This document shows, in pieces, positions 21,543-34,788 of a DNA stretch of 64,000 nt. The translations under genes and the position numbers were made by a program. Within the stretch, counting starts at the first letter, position 1. Every line of letters begins with the position of its first letter. Source of the DNA: Crambe crambe. Taxonomy: Eukaryota > Porifera > Demospongiae > Poecilosclerida > Crambeidae. The stretch is taken from the NCBI GenBank assembly GCA_963924555.1, contig OZ004582.1:7750001-7814000 (forward strand), in the 5' to 3' direction. Below the pieces are notes generated by a model. That model was not told the origin of the DNA, did no database searches, and saw only the letters and a list, made by a program, of their open reading frames with translations.

Positions 21543-22632
21543 TAAAGTCTATTTGCATTCACCTTTGCCCCTTGATCATTCACTATACCCAACGTCAGAG
21601 GCATTTTGAAACCACTATTGAGTCCCACAATGCCAAGCTGTAAAAACCTCTTAAAAAGAGCAAGTTTAAAACTATGTGTGAGACTAGGTGGAATGAGAGA
21701 CATACTACTTTAGAAGATTTTAATGACATGTATTCACCCCTGTGCAATTTGCCTAGATATTTCAAGTAATAAAGATGGTATTTGGAACAGTAAGGCTATC
21801 ACAGAAGCTAACGGGATTCTTCATAGCATTACCAAACCAATTTTATTGCTGCATTTATAGTTAATTTCTACATCTTTGGTTATACCCGACATTTGAGTGT
21901 CCTTTCACAAGGTTCCACAGTGGATGCATACACTCAAATTGATAAGGTGAAAAAAATTATATCTGATCTCAAGTGTCAAAGAATTTGAACCGTAATTTGA
22001 ACCCAAAAAATGCTAATTCGGATTGGATGCATGTTCCTAGAATTTGCCAGAAGCAAACAGCAAGGAGTAACATTGCAGCATCATCACCTAAGGACTATTG
22101 GTGGCTCACCATTTTAATTCCTTTTCTTGATCATTTGCAGCAGGAGTTTGAGAACAGGTTTAGTCAGTTATCTCAATTTGGTGCCATCTCAGTTACCCAA
22201 AGCACCTGAGTCAGTTTATACTTCTGTGTTCCATCGTTTCAAAGATAATCTTCCTTCTCCAGCATATTTCAATCAAGATGGAAAATGCTATGGGTTGATG
22301 TTGTAAACCACCCATCATCACTGAGTCTATTAGTAGTGATATGCATGTTCCTAAAAGTTATCCCAACACATCTAGCACCAGTAACTGCAGCAAGTGTGGA
22401 GCTAGCCTCGTACCCAGGCCCGCTTTTTTCGCGGGGCGGTGGGCAGGCCTGGATACGAGGCTAGTGTGGAGCGTGCAAATGAGGTACGAGGCTAGTGTGG
22501 AGCGTGCAAATTCTGTTCTTCATTTTATAAAAAATAATAGGAGATCATCAACAGGACATCAACGATTGAATTCTTTATATTCATAAGGACATAAAACTTG
22601 ATTATGATGCAGTAATAGGTTTGTATGATCCC
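21543..22632 (+). mobile_element. Degenerate hAT transposase relic, unit 2
   Basis: Near-identical to the relic at 850-1945, with the same broken frames, the same palindromic MITE (about 22405-22465) and the same C-terminal GHQRLNSLY piece. It lies between PREPL exon P8 and gene X2. Confidence 0.7.
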
Positions 22633-22689
22633 TAGGAGAATGTCACTCAATGTCACTCATTTGCCCTCTCTAACAACAGCCCTTTAGAT

Positions 22690-22770
22690 AGAGTGGGCGC
22701 GGTTTATCAAAATGGGTGTGGTTAGGGGAAGTGGGCGTGCCCACCCAAAGTGGGCGTAGTCATGCAAAAA
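22690..22770. promoter_or_regulatory. GT/GC-box-like repeat upstream of gene X2
   Basis: Contains gtgggcgcggt, tgggtgtggtta, gtgggcgtgcc and gtgggcgtagtc, ending about 40 bases before the ATG at 22806. A regulatory role is inference from position and conservation in all units. Confidence 0.4.
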
Positions 22771-22805
22771 GATTTTTCCAAGCGCTGCATGCTCTGTATC
22801 CACCC

Positions 22806-24948
22806 ATGATGGCTGACTCCCTGGCCCTACACAGAGCTGTCCGGTCACGACGTGTGGACGAGGTCAGGAAACTCTTGCAAAGTGGCGAGTGTCATGTAAA
22901 CTCCACTGATTCCCGACTATCGACTCCCTTGCATCATGCTTGCGCTCAAGGTAACGTCAGTCTAGTTGAGGTATTCATTCGTGAGTACAATGCTGATGTT
23001 AATGCTCGTGATGATCAAAATAGCACACCACTCAGTGTAGCTGCTGCTGAGGGGAAAGAAGAAGTTGCATTGCTTTTAATCAAAGAGTTTGGTTGTGACC
23101 CCAACATCAAGGGTTATCTTGGTAGATCCCTGCTACATGATGCATGTCAAGGAGGTAGTGTCGGTCTAGTTCGGACTTTGATCCTTCAACACAATGCTGA
23201 TGTTAATGCTCGTGATGATCAAAATAGCACACCACTCAGTGTAGCTGCTGCTGAGGGGAAAGAAGAAGTTGCATTGCTTTTAATCAAAGAGTTTGGTTGT
23301 GACCCCAACATCAAGGGTTATCTTGGTAAATCCCTGCTACATCATGCATGTGGAGGAGGTAGTGTCGGTCTAGTTCGGACTTTGATCCTTCAACACAATG
23401 CTGATGTTAATGCTCGTGATGATCAAAATAGCACACCACTCCTTGTAGCTGCTTTTGCGGGGAAAGAAGAAGTTACATTGCTTTTAATCAAAGAGTTTGG
23501 TTGTGACCCCAACATCAAGGGTTATCTTGGTAGATCCCTGCTACATCATGCATGTCAAGGAGGTAGTGTCGGTCTAGTTCGGACTTTGATCCTTGAACAC
23601 AATGCTGATGTTAATGCTTGTGATGATCAAAATAGCACACCACTCAGTACAGCTGCTGGTTTTGGGAAAGAAGAAGTTGCATTGCTTTTAATCAAAGAGT
23701 TTGGTTGTGACCCCAACATCAAGGATTATCTTGGTAGATCCCTGCTACATTATGCATATCGAGGAGGTAGTGTCGGTCTAGTTCGGACTTTGATCCTTGA
23801 ACACAATGCTGATGTTAATGCTCGTGATGATCTAAATAGCACACCACTCCATGTAGCTGCTGCTGAGGGGAAAGAAGAAGTTGCATTGCTTTTAATCAAA
23901 GAGTTTGGTTGTGACCCCAACATCAAGGGTTATCTTGGTAGATCCCTGCTACATTATGCATGTCGAGGAGGTAGTGTCGGTCTAGTTCGGACTTTGATCC
24001 TTGAACACAATGCTGATGTTAATGCTCGTGATGATCAAAATGACACACCACTCCATTTAGCTGCTGCTTTTGGGAAAGAAGAAGTTGCATTGCTTTTAAT
24101 CAAAGAGTTTGGTTGTGACCCCAACATCAAGGGTTATCTTGGTAGATCCCTGCTACATGATGCATGTCAAGGAGGTAGTGTCGGTCTAGTTCGGACTTTG
24201 ATCCTTGAACACAATGCTGATGTTAATGCTCGTGATGATCCAAATAGCTCACCACTTAGTGTAGCTGCTTTTGCGGGGAAAGAAGAAGTTGCATTGCTTT
24301 TAATCAAAGAGTTTGGTTGTGACCCCAACATCAAGGGTTATCTTGGTAGATCCCTGCTACATGATGCATGTGAAGGAGGTAGTGTCGGTCTAGTTCGGAC
24401 TTTGATCCTTCAACACAATGCTGATGTTAATGCTCGTGGTGATCAAAATAACACACCACTCCTTGTAGCTGCTTTTGCGGGGAAAGAAGAAGTTGCATTA
24501 CTTTTAATCAAAGAGTTTGGTTGTGACCCCAAAATCAAGGGTTATCTTGGTAGATCCCTGCTACATGATGCATGTCAAGGAGGTAGTGTCGGTCTAGTTC
24601 GGACTTTGATCCTTGAACACAATGCTGATGTTAATGCTCGTGATTATCAAAATAGCACACCACTCAGTGTAGCTGCTGCTTTTGGGAAAGAAGAAGTTGC
24701 ATTGTTTTTAATCAAAGAGTTTGGTTGTGACCCCAACATCAAGGATTATCTTGGTAGATCCCTGCTACATGATGCATGTCAAGGAGGTAGTGTTGGTCTA
24801 GTTCGGACTTTGATCCTTCAACACAATGCTGATGTTAATGCTCGTGATAATAGCAATCGCACACCGCTTGATTTGGCAACTAGTCATGGGAAGAAGGAAG
24901 TTGCATCCATTTTAATTAATGAATTTGGTTCCAACAAAGACACTGAAG
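22806..24948 (+). CDS. X2 exon 1: ankyrin array (10 double modules)
   Basis: N-terminal cap MMADSLALHRAV followed by 68-residue double ankyrin modules; N-A-D-V-N-A occurs 10 times. The modules are near-identical except at recurring positions: after R-D-D (Q, L, P), before T-P-L (S, D, N), after L-L-H (D, H, Y) and after A-C (Q, G, R, E). One module has A-Y in place of A-C. The exon ends in phase 1. Confidence 0.92.
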
Positions 24949-27900
24949 GTAAATGTAAGTTAAGTCAAGTAATGGACACTTGTATGATACTCATTATCTG
25001 TAACTCTTCTTTTAGCCGACTCACTCCATGTTGAAATGACCTCCCCTGATGTGACATTCCATGGAGATCCGAAAGTAACTACCATCAGCACCTCTTCAGT
25101 CACAATAAACATGAGCGATGTAGGCATCTCTCTCTCCATACCTGAAGGAGCACTGGATCCAGTAGAAAGTCAACTGAAATTGTCAGTTCGACCCTGTTTG
25201 ACTGGACCGTTTGAGCTACCTCCAGACTATGAAGCAGTTAGTCCAGCCTACCTGATACAGCCCAGAGGAAATGGGAAATTGCGAAAAGATGTGAGAGTGC
25301 GTATCCGACACTGTGCTAGTCTTCGGAGTGAGGAGGACTGTGAGGACCTGGCATTTCTGTCGGCCAGCTCAACCCCAGAGTACAGGGGGTCCAGTCCAGT
25401 CTATCCCTTTAAAGAAGTCGAAGAAGCTAAGGAAATCTTCAAAGTGGGAGACCAGGAGGGAGAAATAGCTCTCAAATCTCTTCAATTATTGCGAGTGGCT
25501 AAGAGAGTTGGGACATCATCAATAGGTAGGAAGAGCCAATTCCATTGTGATATCTATCCATTCCTATATTAAATCAAACAGAAAGTCTCTTGTGTACTGT
25601 GAGGCTGCTCAGGACTGTCGAAGAAGACGCTTTTTTCAAAGCAACATTTGTAGCCCACTTGGATCATCCCGTCTACTCAAAGGTGAGATATTTTCGTTAT
25701 CAGTTGGTGTGTATTCCAATGCTGTGTTCTTGCAGCACTGTGAGAGAGCCATAGCTGGTCTGCATCCAGGTGGATCAAATAAGGGGGAAGCAAAGAGTGC
25801 CGTGATCACTGCAAGGATGGTGTCTGAAGATATGACCCTCAAAACTGAGAATTCTACAGAATGGGATGTGAAATTCAATACAGTGAATCAGGTTAGCATG
25901 ATGTCTGTATTTTAACCCTCCACACATGCATGAGAAGGTTACAGTAGTCATTTCTTAATTGTGTGTGTGGCAAATTTTTAATTTTTGAGACAGATATTAA
26001 CACAAGTAGGCCCTAACTCTTTCAGATGTTTCAGCTTCAAGCAGCCATCTTATACTGTGATGTTCCAAATAATGCACACCCACATTCATAATTAATTGCC
26101 GTCCTACCCCTTGAATAGTGCATGTATGGTGCCTCACCCCTTTCATCTCTGGTTGAATGAAGCTTAGAACATAATATGGTAGCACATGCACAAAACATCA
26201 GGGTTTATTTCAAGGGGGGGTGAGGGGGGGCTTCTGTCCCACAGGCCTGAACGATGTCTTGTTGCCCTAGGAATTAGCTAGCGTTTGTAAATAGAACTCA
26301 AATTTTTTTCACTGGGCATTTGACCCCCCTTGAGCAAAATTTTGAATTAAACCCTGCACATTAGATGTTCTCTGCATGTACTGCAGCACGGAGTGTTTGC
26401 ACTTTAGTGCTTTATAAATCTAAATTGGATATCGATGTCATTTGATACAGATTTCAAAGAAGGGAATACTTTTCCCTGAAGGTGTTGATGCCAACCCCCT
26501 TGACTATCCTCCCATGATCACCGTCTCTGGAGAGAAGACCTCGTCTATGAGTGCTGGTCCACCAAAACTACTTGTGATTGGACTGGACAGAGAGTGCAGC
26601 TTCAACCTTATCTCTATACCAGGTGAGGCATAATGACAACCAACCATGATTTAAACCATAGAGGTCTAGTTGGAAGCCATAGTCTAAAGCTACAGTGGAT
26701 TGCAACGTGAAATTCAGAACACCAAACCAAAAATTTACATAGCCTCCATTCAAAGGGCTTATCATGGCTTTAGAGTAATGTAAATTTGGTTTGGTGTTCT
26801 GTTGCCAGATTGCTGCAGTTCCCAGTACTGTGATGGTTGTCCATAAGGAATGAGAAATAGGTAGTTACAATCTGGACCATGTGTTAAGTTAACTATTTTA
26901 ATTGTGCAGATGATCTTGATGATGAAGCAGGCATGAAAGAGTTCATGGAAGGAGTTCAAAAGGCCATCGCTAAAAGTGGAAAGATTGATCGAAAATTAGC
27001 GCATTCCATGTTCGTTGGTCCGACAGGTTCGGGGAAGAGTTCATTGATGGATCGCTTGCTTGGCAGACAAAGAAAGAAGTTTTCTGCTTCCACTGGTGTG
27101 TGTGACACAGTCGTCATCGTAGACATTACTGTCACCAACCCTTCCACTTTCCACCCGGTTACGATACTGGAGGGTGACACTTGGGAAGCAATAGAATGTG
27201 ATGTGTCGTATGTGAGACAGCTGGGGCAGGAGAGTGTGAATGTCGAAAATCCTCCTGAGAATCCTCTTACTAAGCCCACAGAAAAGAGAGTCCACACACG
27301 TGCTTCTGCACGACCTAATCCTGCGATGAAGGTAGGTTCAGTTCGAGTGGCAAAACCACACTCCAAAAGGAAGGATGCACCAGCATCTCTCTCAAAACAA
27401 AAGCTAAAAGTTGGTACGATTATTTCCTCTGAAAATATAAATTCAGTCATCAAGAAGTACGGCTTTCGTAAGGTTAAAAAGTACCTGAAGAAAACCTGTT
27501 CCCTGTATCTCAGGGACACTGGAGGTCAGGTGGAGTTCCAGGAAATGTTACCTCTCTTGATCTTTGGCCCGTCCATTTTCTTCTTCGTTTTTCGACTCGA
27601 CCTCGATTTCAAGAGCAAGTTATGTGTCGAGTACAGGATGAGTGCTAACAAGTCGATAAATTGCTACACCTCCTCCATCACCACTGAAGAAGCCTTACTC
27701 CAGTGTCTTACTAGTGTGTATGCCATGGACACGTCAGAGGAAGACAGTGTCAAGACACACAAGCCCATCGTCTTCATCGTTGGCACTCACAAGGATAGGC
27801 TCGGTCCTGAAGCCGACAGCATCGTCAAGATAAATGATTTGAATCGACATCTGGATTTCATCATATGGAGGAATGGCTTTCGAGATCTAGTCCAGTATGC

Positions 27901-30661
27901 TGGTGATGATCACAACGTTATGTTTGCAGTGGACAACACTTCCGATAGCGAAGAAGACTTTCAGAGGATTCGATCAAAAGTTAATCACCTCATCAATGTC
28001 CGTAAGTGGTTCAGTATTGAATACCCTATGAGCTACCTCTTGTTCTGCCTCGATCTCCAAAATATGAAGCAGAGTATCTTGACCCTGGACGAATGCAAAG
28101 TCCTTGCAGCCCAACATGGTATCGAAGGGGACCAGGTGTCTCACCTCTTGCGTTTCCTCCACATCAGAATTGGTGTCATTCGATACTTTGACATAGAAGG
28201 CTTGAAGCACATTGTAGTCAAAGAGCCCCAAGTTCTCTTCGATATGATCACCGATCTCCTTGTGAAAACCTTTTCGTGTGAGTCTGTTACAACGAAGGAG
28301 GCATTTGACTTCAAGAAGAAAGGCATTTTGGCCGCATCTGCCTTTGAAGATGTGGCTAGTAGTGACTATAAAATAAGTCCCAAAGAATTTCTTCAACTTT
28401 TGATTCATCTCCGCATCATCACCCCATTCACTACATCTGAAGACCAGGAAGAGAGGTACTTCATACCTTGTGTCCTAAACCATGTCCCTGAATTTCCTGA
28501 TGAAGATTCGGTAACTGATATTCTACCACTGTTATTCAAGTTCAAGAGTGACCATTGCCCCAAGGGTATCTTTGGTGTCCTATCCACTCACCTCATGACC
28601 CCAGAGAAGGCTGAAAGTGAAGAAGTTGGTACAACATTCGTTCTAATCCATGACAAAATCTTTAAAGATCAGGTGTCCTTTGAGGTCCACTCCCCTTGGG
28701 AGGAGCAAGACGAGATGTCCTTGAAAGTCTACTCTACCCACTTACAAGTGAAATTCTTTCCCTTTTCATCCGATGACGATCGCGATACTCCCCTAAAAGA
28801 AGTGTGCAATAACGTGCGTCAGATCCTGGAGAAGTCAATCCTCAGATCCTTGAAGGACCTCCATTACAGCAAACAGAAGCTCGAGCCCATGGCATGCTTC
28901 AAGTGTGAACATTGTACTCAAATGCATCCTGTGAAAGCAGGAAGAACTCATCACAAGATACACTGTAACAAAGCTCGTGAAAGAAGTCGCATCCCACTCA
29001 ATGGAAGATGCTGGTACAATGAAGGTCAGTCCATTTAACCATAGGAAACAGTATGTTGACCTTATTACACTGCACATGTTCAGAAATGCTAACACATTAT
29101 CATTGTAAACTTGTAGACTGTGAGCCTCCCATGACCACATCAGTCTCTCCCCTGCCACGTTCTCCACCACAACCAACTCCACATAGGAATCCTCCTTCTG
29201 ACCCTGCTGCAGGAAACAACAGAGCAAGGACTGAAGAGATTGGAATCAGATACAGAGCGAGTAAGCATACTCCTATCAGATATCATTGCTTTGGCTATAG
29301 CTGACGTGCCTGTAGCAACTGAGGAAAGTAGAGGAGTCCTTCTGTGGACAAATCCTTACTGATAGTGTTACACATAATTGTAATCTCTCCTTAGGTTGCT
29401 ATGAGTTTCTTAAAACCCAAGAAAATTCCCACCCACAAACATGTGGACCAATGGAACATAGAATGTACTAATTCTTTCCATGTTACTCCTTCGACGAACT
29501 CTTTCATACCTGCTTCATCCCGAACCCACCCACATGAAAGAGTTCATCAAGGGAGTTGAAAAGGCCATAAATAGAAAAATTAGTGCATTCCACGTTGGTC
29601 CCACGGGTTCAGGGACAGATCCCATCTTGTTCTCATAGTACTGTGGTCGTCCATTTTCTCCAGTTGTTGACTATCCATCGTACGTATCCTCCCTCCCTGC
29701 CTGTGCTCATCCCCTCCTGGAGCGACGATTGGACTGGGACCATAAGGGAGTGGACCGAGACCTGAACACCATTGCAGATCACATGCTGGACTGGGAGAAG
29801 AAGCTTTCCACTCCTCTGAAACTGACTACAACTGAAATACATGATGTCAAATTTTTGCACTCTGACCCTGTTCTCCTGAGGTAAGATAGAGGCAGCTGCT
29901 GAGCAAGGAATTTGAGTCATTATTTTCATTCCCTTTTCTTTCTTTTTTTGATTGCAAAAAAAACTTTCCCCATGCAATTTCCCACTGCATGGAAGTTGAA
30001 TTCATGCTAGGCCTCCACCGATTATTCTATTCTCTTATTCCTCAAATTTTTACTCTCTTTGTCCATTATTCATGCCAGCATAGCTACACATGCAAGACTA
30101 TTACTGATAAAGACATAATCCTGAAGTGAGAGTTCTCGTGAAAATGAAATTATCCAATAAGGAAAAGCTGGAACAGCAAGAGTAAAATGTAGTTGTGCAA
30201 TTTGCAATGAGGAACAGGAAGAAGTGTTTGGCTCATTAATATTGACTTTGCTTTCAGCTTTCTCTCCTATCTAAGTGCCTATTATTAAAAGGTGCTAGCA
30301 TATTTATTGAGGCCTAATTCATGCATGGGACTTGGTGATTTCTTTTTATTATTTGTGTGCAGGAGAGCAGTGTTGAGGAAGTGGAAGGAGAAGGAAGGTC
30401 TGCGTGCCACCTATGGGAACCTGTTGAGGGCGTGTTGTGAGGGAGGAGACACAAGTACTGCTCAAGTCATCTGTGACACACTGAGGGAGAAGACAAAGGA
30501 GGAGGGTAAGTATTCAACCACTTGAATCCAACCACACTACTTGTTGACCCTCGTAATCTATGTCCCATTCAGCACCTCTTCATTGGAACTACTAGCGAAT
30601 GGGAAGATTATTATTATTTATTGATTCAACTTATGACATGGCTTCCTCTACAGCTGGTTAA
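22806..30661 (+). CDS. Gene X2: ankyrin-ZU5-Roc-COR-Death (type B) protein
   Basis: Proposed exons are 22806-24948 (ankyrin), 25016-25525 (ZU5), 25582-25682, 25736-25891, 26451-26622, 26910-29024 (Roc-COR), 29117-29260 (Pro-rich linker), 29664-29880 and 30363-30505 (Death, type B), and a short terminal exon, best at 30654-30661. The sum is divisible by three and gives about 1,900 residues without an internal stop. The alternative terminal exon used elsewhere (cag|cattcaacctgtga) has lost its acceptor here. Two in-frame ATGs start the gene (22806, 22809). This is one of the two most complete gene X copies. The type A Death domain is missing (see findings). Confidence 0.75.
25016..25525 (+). 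CDS. X2 exon 2: ZU5 domain
   Basis: 510-base symmetrical exon (phase 1-1) with a good acceptor (tcttttag). ZU5 motifs are VGISLSIPEGALDP, RPCLTGPFELPP and SPAYLIQP. It differs from the unit 1 copy by a few substitutions. Confidence 0.88.
25582..26622 (+). CDS. X2 exons 3-5: ZU5-linked region, unassigned
   Basis: Exons 25582-25682, 25736-25891 and 26451-26622 correspond to X1 exons 3-5 with intact splice sites. Family not recognised. The 560-base intron 25892-26450 contains only diverged repeat sequence. Confidence 0.65.
26910..29024 (+). CDS. X2 exon 6: Roc GTPase plus COR domain
   Basis: P-loop GPTGSGKSS, DTGGQ and THKD are intact. The COR markers SYLLFCLDL and RYFIPCVLNHVPE follow. The exon is 9 bases longer than in X1 because of the variable basic insert. 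Its last ~60 bases (IHCNKARERS, donor gaag|gtcagt) resemble the fragment at 49170-49207 rather than X1 or X3 (gtcggt), pointing to a recombined 3' end. A C-terminal Cys/His cluster is present. Confidence 0.9.
29117..30505 (+). CDS. X2 exons 7-9: Pro-rich linker and Death domain (type B)
   Basis: Exon 29117-29260 encodes a proline-rich linker (PLPRSPPQPTPHRNPPS). Exons 29664-29880 and 30363-30505 encode a Death-fold domain (LERRLDWDHKGVDRDL, IADHMLDWEKKL, then VLRKWKEKEG, TYGNLLRACCEGG, AQVICDTLRE). It aligns by eye with type A (LERQLDW, DLSEIAKYL, ALRTWKNK, TYKNLLAVF) but is clearly diverged. The long intron 29881-30362 shows nothing else. Confidence 0.75.
29485..29640. pseudogene. Foldback fragment of the Roc exon start
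   Basis: A direct copy of the first Roc codons (MKEFIKGVEKAI ... VGPTGSG, about 29539-29615) is preceded by an inverted copy of the same start (about 29485-29525). The P-loop is broken after GPTGSG and a stop follows. It sits inside the intron between linker and Death exon of X2 and is not coding. A related remnant lies at 49664-49880. Confidence 0.6.
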
Positions 30662-33600
30662 ATTTTACACGTCTTCTGTCTAGCTATGCTATTTCAATTC
30701 TGACCGGGTTCTTTGGGTCTTTCTGGACCTGACATTTTTTCTATTTACTCCATATTATTCATTTCTTTTTGGTTTATTAACATTGTTATTCTCATTGTTG
30801 TCATTGTCATTGTCATATCTTATTGTTGTTGTTGTTGTCATCATCTTGTTGTTGTTGTTACATGTAACATTGTTGTTATTAGTCATTTCATCATATCTTC
30901 TTGTTGTTATCATTGTTATTGTTCTTACATTGACTTCCTACTCATCGTTATAGCGTTTGTAGCAATGCTTACCCTTTACCAAACGGTATTGTCATGGTAT
31001 CTACCCTTTACCAATCATGTCAGCTCTGAAGCTGCACTGGCTGCTGAGGAGAGGGAGCAGTGGGTTCCGCAGGAGACTGAGAGAAGAGTTAGTTAGGACC
31101 CAGAAAGAGGTCACCAAGCAGAGAGAGCATCAGTGGAGTGCCATTGAACACCTCTTGGACAAAGACAACGACCACAACAGTAGTGCAACAGATCTTCAAG
31201 ACTTCTTCAGAAATAAACAGAGTGTGCACAAAATTGGTACTGAAAGTGGATGCTGTGGGGAAATATTTATGTCTGTAGCAATCAATTCTGAAAAGAGATT
31301 AAGAAAATGTTTTGTATCAGTCAACGTGATGACAGATTCCTGCAAACCTCTACAACCAGGACACCTTTCATGTGTCCCATCTGATTAAAAATATCAAAAT
31401 GAGGACACCCTTTCTAATCCGATGTACATTCAGTTCACCCATCACCCACTCTAGCACCCTTACACTCCTCTAATCTGGACATTTCTTTCTGTTCCCGATA
31501 AATGACACTCTGAAAGAGGACAAACCTCTCAACAAAGGACAATCTAAAGTACCTTTGTATATACACTCTATACAAAATAACCTCCAAAAGAGGACAACCT
31601 CTCTACAAAGGACAAAAGGCTGGGTCCCAAGTGTGTCCATTATTACACTACTGTAGCTAGATAAGTGGGTAAAGGGTTTCCTATTATAACCCCATTGTAA
31701 TTTCATATGCAGTGAGTGACCAGAAGCTTCATCCCTTTAGTGTGTACTCAAAAACGCAATCTTCTTCAGGCAGGCCATTTCAGGTCTGGCTGTATGATCA
31801 CCACCTCCATAACGATGTTCTGGTATTTGAGGAAAAGAATGAAAGGTTCGAAATTGGGAGGGAAAGGCTTGATGTCATCTAATATTGGTGCAGCTGTACT
31901 GTGGATATTGCCATGACGAGAGATGGGAAGTATATCACTGTCAATGGTAACTCACGCACATCATCTGAGGTACGTATGAAGTACTTACCTTCGATAAAGG
32001 ACGCTCTGAAAGAGGACAAACCTCTCGATAAAAGACAATCCATTGTATACAAAATAACCTCCAAAAGAGGACAACCTCTCTACAAAGGACAAAAGGCTGG
32101 GTCCCAAGTGTGTCCGTTATTCTGAGGTCCCACTGTAATCACCTCTCGTTGGCCCTTTGAAATGTACAAGTCACATGACCTGTCTTGTGATACTACAGGT
32201 CCATGTAATGAAGTCACATGACCTGGTGGGAAGTCTTGAGTTGGTGAGACGGCGTGAGCCCATGATCGAGTACTACATTGAACATGCGCATGACAAGTTC
32301 TATATTTTCACCAACATTGGAACTGACAGAGAATATAAGGCATAATAACATAGCATCAGAGTATCACAAAAAATTCATCTGTCTGTCTGTTTGTCTGCCT
32401 GTCTGTCTGTCTGTCTGTCTGTCTGTCTTTGTTTAGTTAATGGTGGCTGAAACATCCACCCCCCAAGTTTGGAGACTGTTCTACCAACCAACTGAAGGCG
32501 TGAGTCTGTAATTGAAAATTCTCATGGGACAACATATTTAAGTCTGTCCCATGTAGAAAATATTAATCAGCTGAATTGAATTTGCCAATTACTTGGTTAT
32601 GGTGAGCCAAAGTTTAAGTGGTTTGTTGGGAATGTGGAAACACAGCATGATGTGCAAAGCATAAGCATGCTGAAATTGTGTCATTAGGTTGTAATCAATG
32701 AGTGAAGAAGTGTTTCCTCCAGAACAACCCACTGTGGACAGTGCAGGACCATGGTTACCAGCACTTGATACAAAGACGATCACTATAATTATCCTTGCAT
32801 TATCTCTGGGTGGTCCTATTAGTCGGATAATTATTATAATTGTTTTATTCTTCCTTCTAACATTTTTGTACTTCTCTTTAATTATTAATTAGCTGGTGCT
32901 ACATGATATGGAAGTGTACACAAACCATGTGATCTTGTATGGGAGTGACAACATGCTTCCGGTTGTCATAGTAATGGACCCGGATGGAAGCAGCGAACCC
33001 TACATGATAGTAAAGATAAAAATGATGGATGTCCCTTTTTATTTAAAGAATTCAAAACTGTGTCCAACTCTAGAGTGATTCGGATGCCTGCTGCATTGAA
33101 AGGACACATGAGAATATCGTAAGCAGTGAAATATAATGCAGTACTGAGTAGGACTATGGGATAATATTAATATCATTGCATTATGATTCAGTTTTATAAA
33201 GATTAAGGCAACTGCATTTCACTAACCAATTTTCTTCTTAGAGGGTATATGAGGTCTTTCTCATTTTACTTTGTTTATTTATTTGTTTTTGTTATTTGTT
33301 TATTTGTTTATTTGTTTATTTCATAATAGAACTTCAAGAGTGATCATATTCCGTTATGGCTGTCTTCTCCATTCATACGTCCCTATTGCTCTCTAATCAC
33401 AGCAAACGGAAAGAAAGAGAGAAAACCAGTTCCTAACTGCACACCCAAGACAAAGAACGATTACAGATTGGAAAGAACTTGTGCCATTAATGATAAGGTA
33501 AAGAGTGAATTACATTACATTTTGAGTGCTATAAAGCATCATTTCTCAGGATGGTGTTGAAGTACCCATCACCCTGTGCTACCATGGAGACAAGATGAAG

Positions 33601-34165
33601 CAAGATAGGAACAATCCATTGCTAGTCCATGTGTATGGTGAGTGCTCAACTTTTTTTTCTCCCATGTATGCAGTGGAGCCTCCGAATGATGGACACACTT
33701 GGGACCCAGCCATTTGTCCTTTGTAGAGAGGTTTATCCTACCTCTTTGTTCCACACTGTATAAAGTCTATTTGGCACCTTGATCATTCGCTATAACTGCT
33801 CAATTCTGAACCAAATTTCTAGTTCAATGCATCAACAGAGAGCTGATTATCCACTCTCTCTGCTTGTCTTTGAAATTTGAAATTTGGTTAAGAATTGAGA
33901 AAGTTATAGTGAATGATCAAGGGGCAAGGTGAATGCAAATAGACTAGACCTTGATTAGGTAATAATTGGCAACTTAAATTCACATTCAGGTTGTTATGGA
34001 GATAGCATGTACCTGGGGTACAGACCAGAGCATGAGCAGCTGCTCTCAATGGGCTGGGTCCTTGCATTCTGTCACGTCAGGGGAGGGGGAGAGAGAGGCC
34101 GCAAGTGGTATCACAGTGGACGAGGGAAGGAAAAGATGAACACGTTCTGGGTACAGCTTCCTTGT

Positions 34166-34323
34166 CAGTGGAACTTCTGATAAAGGACACTCTGAAAAAG
34201 GACGAACAGCTCAACAAGGGACAATCTAAAAGCACCTTGTATAATACACTAAAGAGGACAACCTCTCTACAAAGGACAGTAGTCTGGAGTCCCAAGTGTG
34301 TCCATTATCAAGAGGTTCCACTG
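34166..34323. repeat. MITE with cagtggaac termini in the P9-P10 intron
   Basis: It starts cagtggaacttctgata and ends agaggttccactg, with ta following. The same insertion is at 53791-53948 in copy delta. It belongs to the 742-832 group but is longer. Confidence 0.6.
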
Positions 34324-34369
34324 TACTAAGACAAGGTCATAGTATGGATGTATTTTCTCTCCTCTCCCT

Positions 34370-34395
34370 CCCCCCCCCCCCCCCCCCCCCCCCCC
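34370..34395. repeat. Run of 26 C in a polypyrimidine tract
   Basis: An uninterrupted C homopolymer lies directly before the acceptor of exon P10. The same place in copy delta (53990-53996) has about seven C. It is prone to length error in sequencing and in replication. Confidence 0.9.
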
Positions 34396-34751
34396 AGGAC
34401 CTTCATGCATGCATCTGTCACTTGCATTCCAAACTCTGTCTCTCGAGACCAAGTCTGACCGCCTTGAAAGGTTGAAGTGCAGGGGGACAAACGGTCGGCA
34501 TGTTTTGCAACTTGTGGCCGGGGCTTGTCCAAGCAGTTGTGCTGAAGGTGCATTAATTAGAATTAAGACCTGAGAAGGAGTAGCTGTAAAATACTCATAG
34601 CGGGGAATTTCTGTGGGATAAATTTCCGTGGATGTTGTAGTTATGGCTCACAATTCAATTTACCCCACGAATATTTTGTATGCGCAATATTATTGCAGTG
34701 ATAGCCTTATCCATAGCAGGGGTCAAGGGTCATTTTCATTGTAAATTTCAT

Positions 34752-34788
<37 letters not shown>

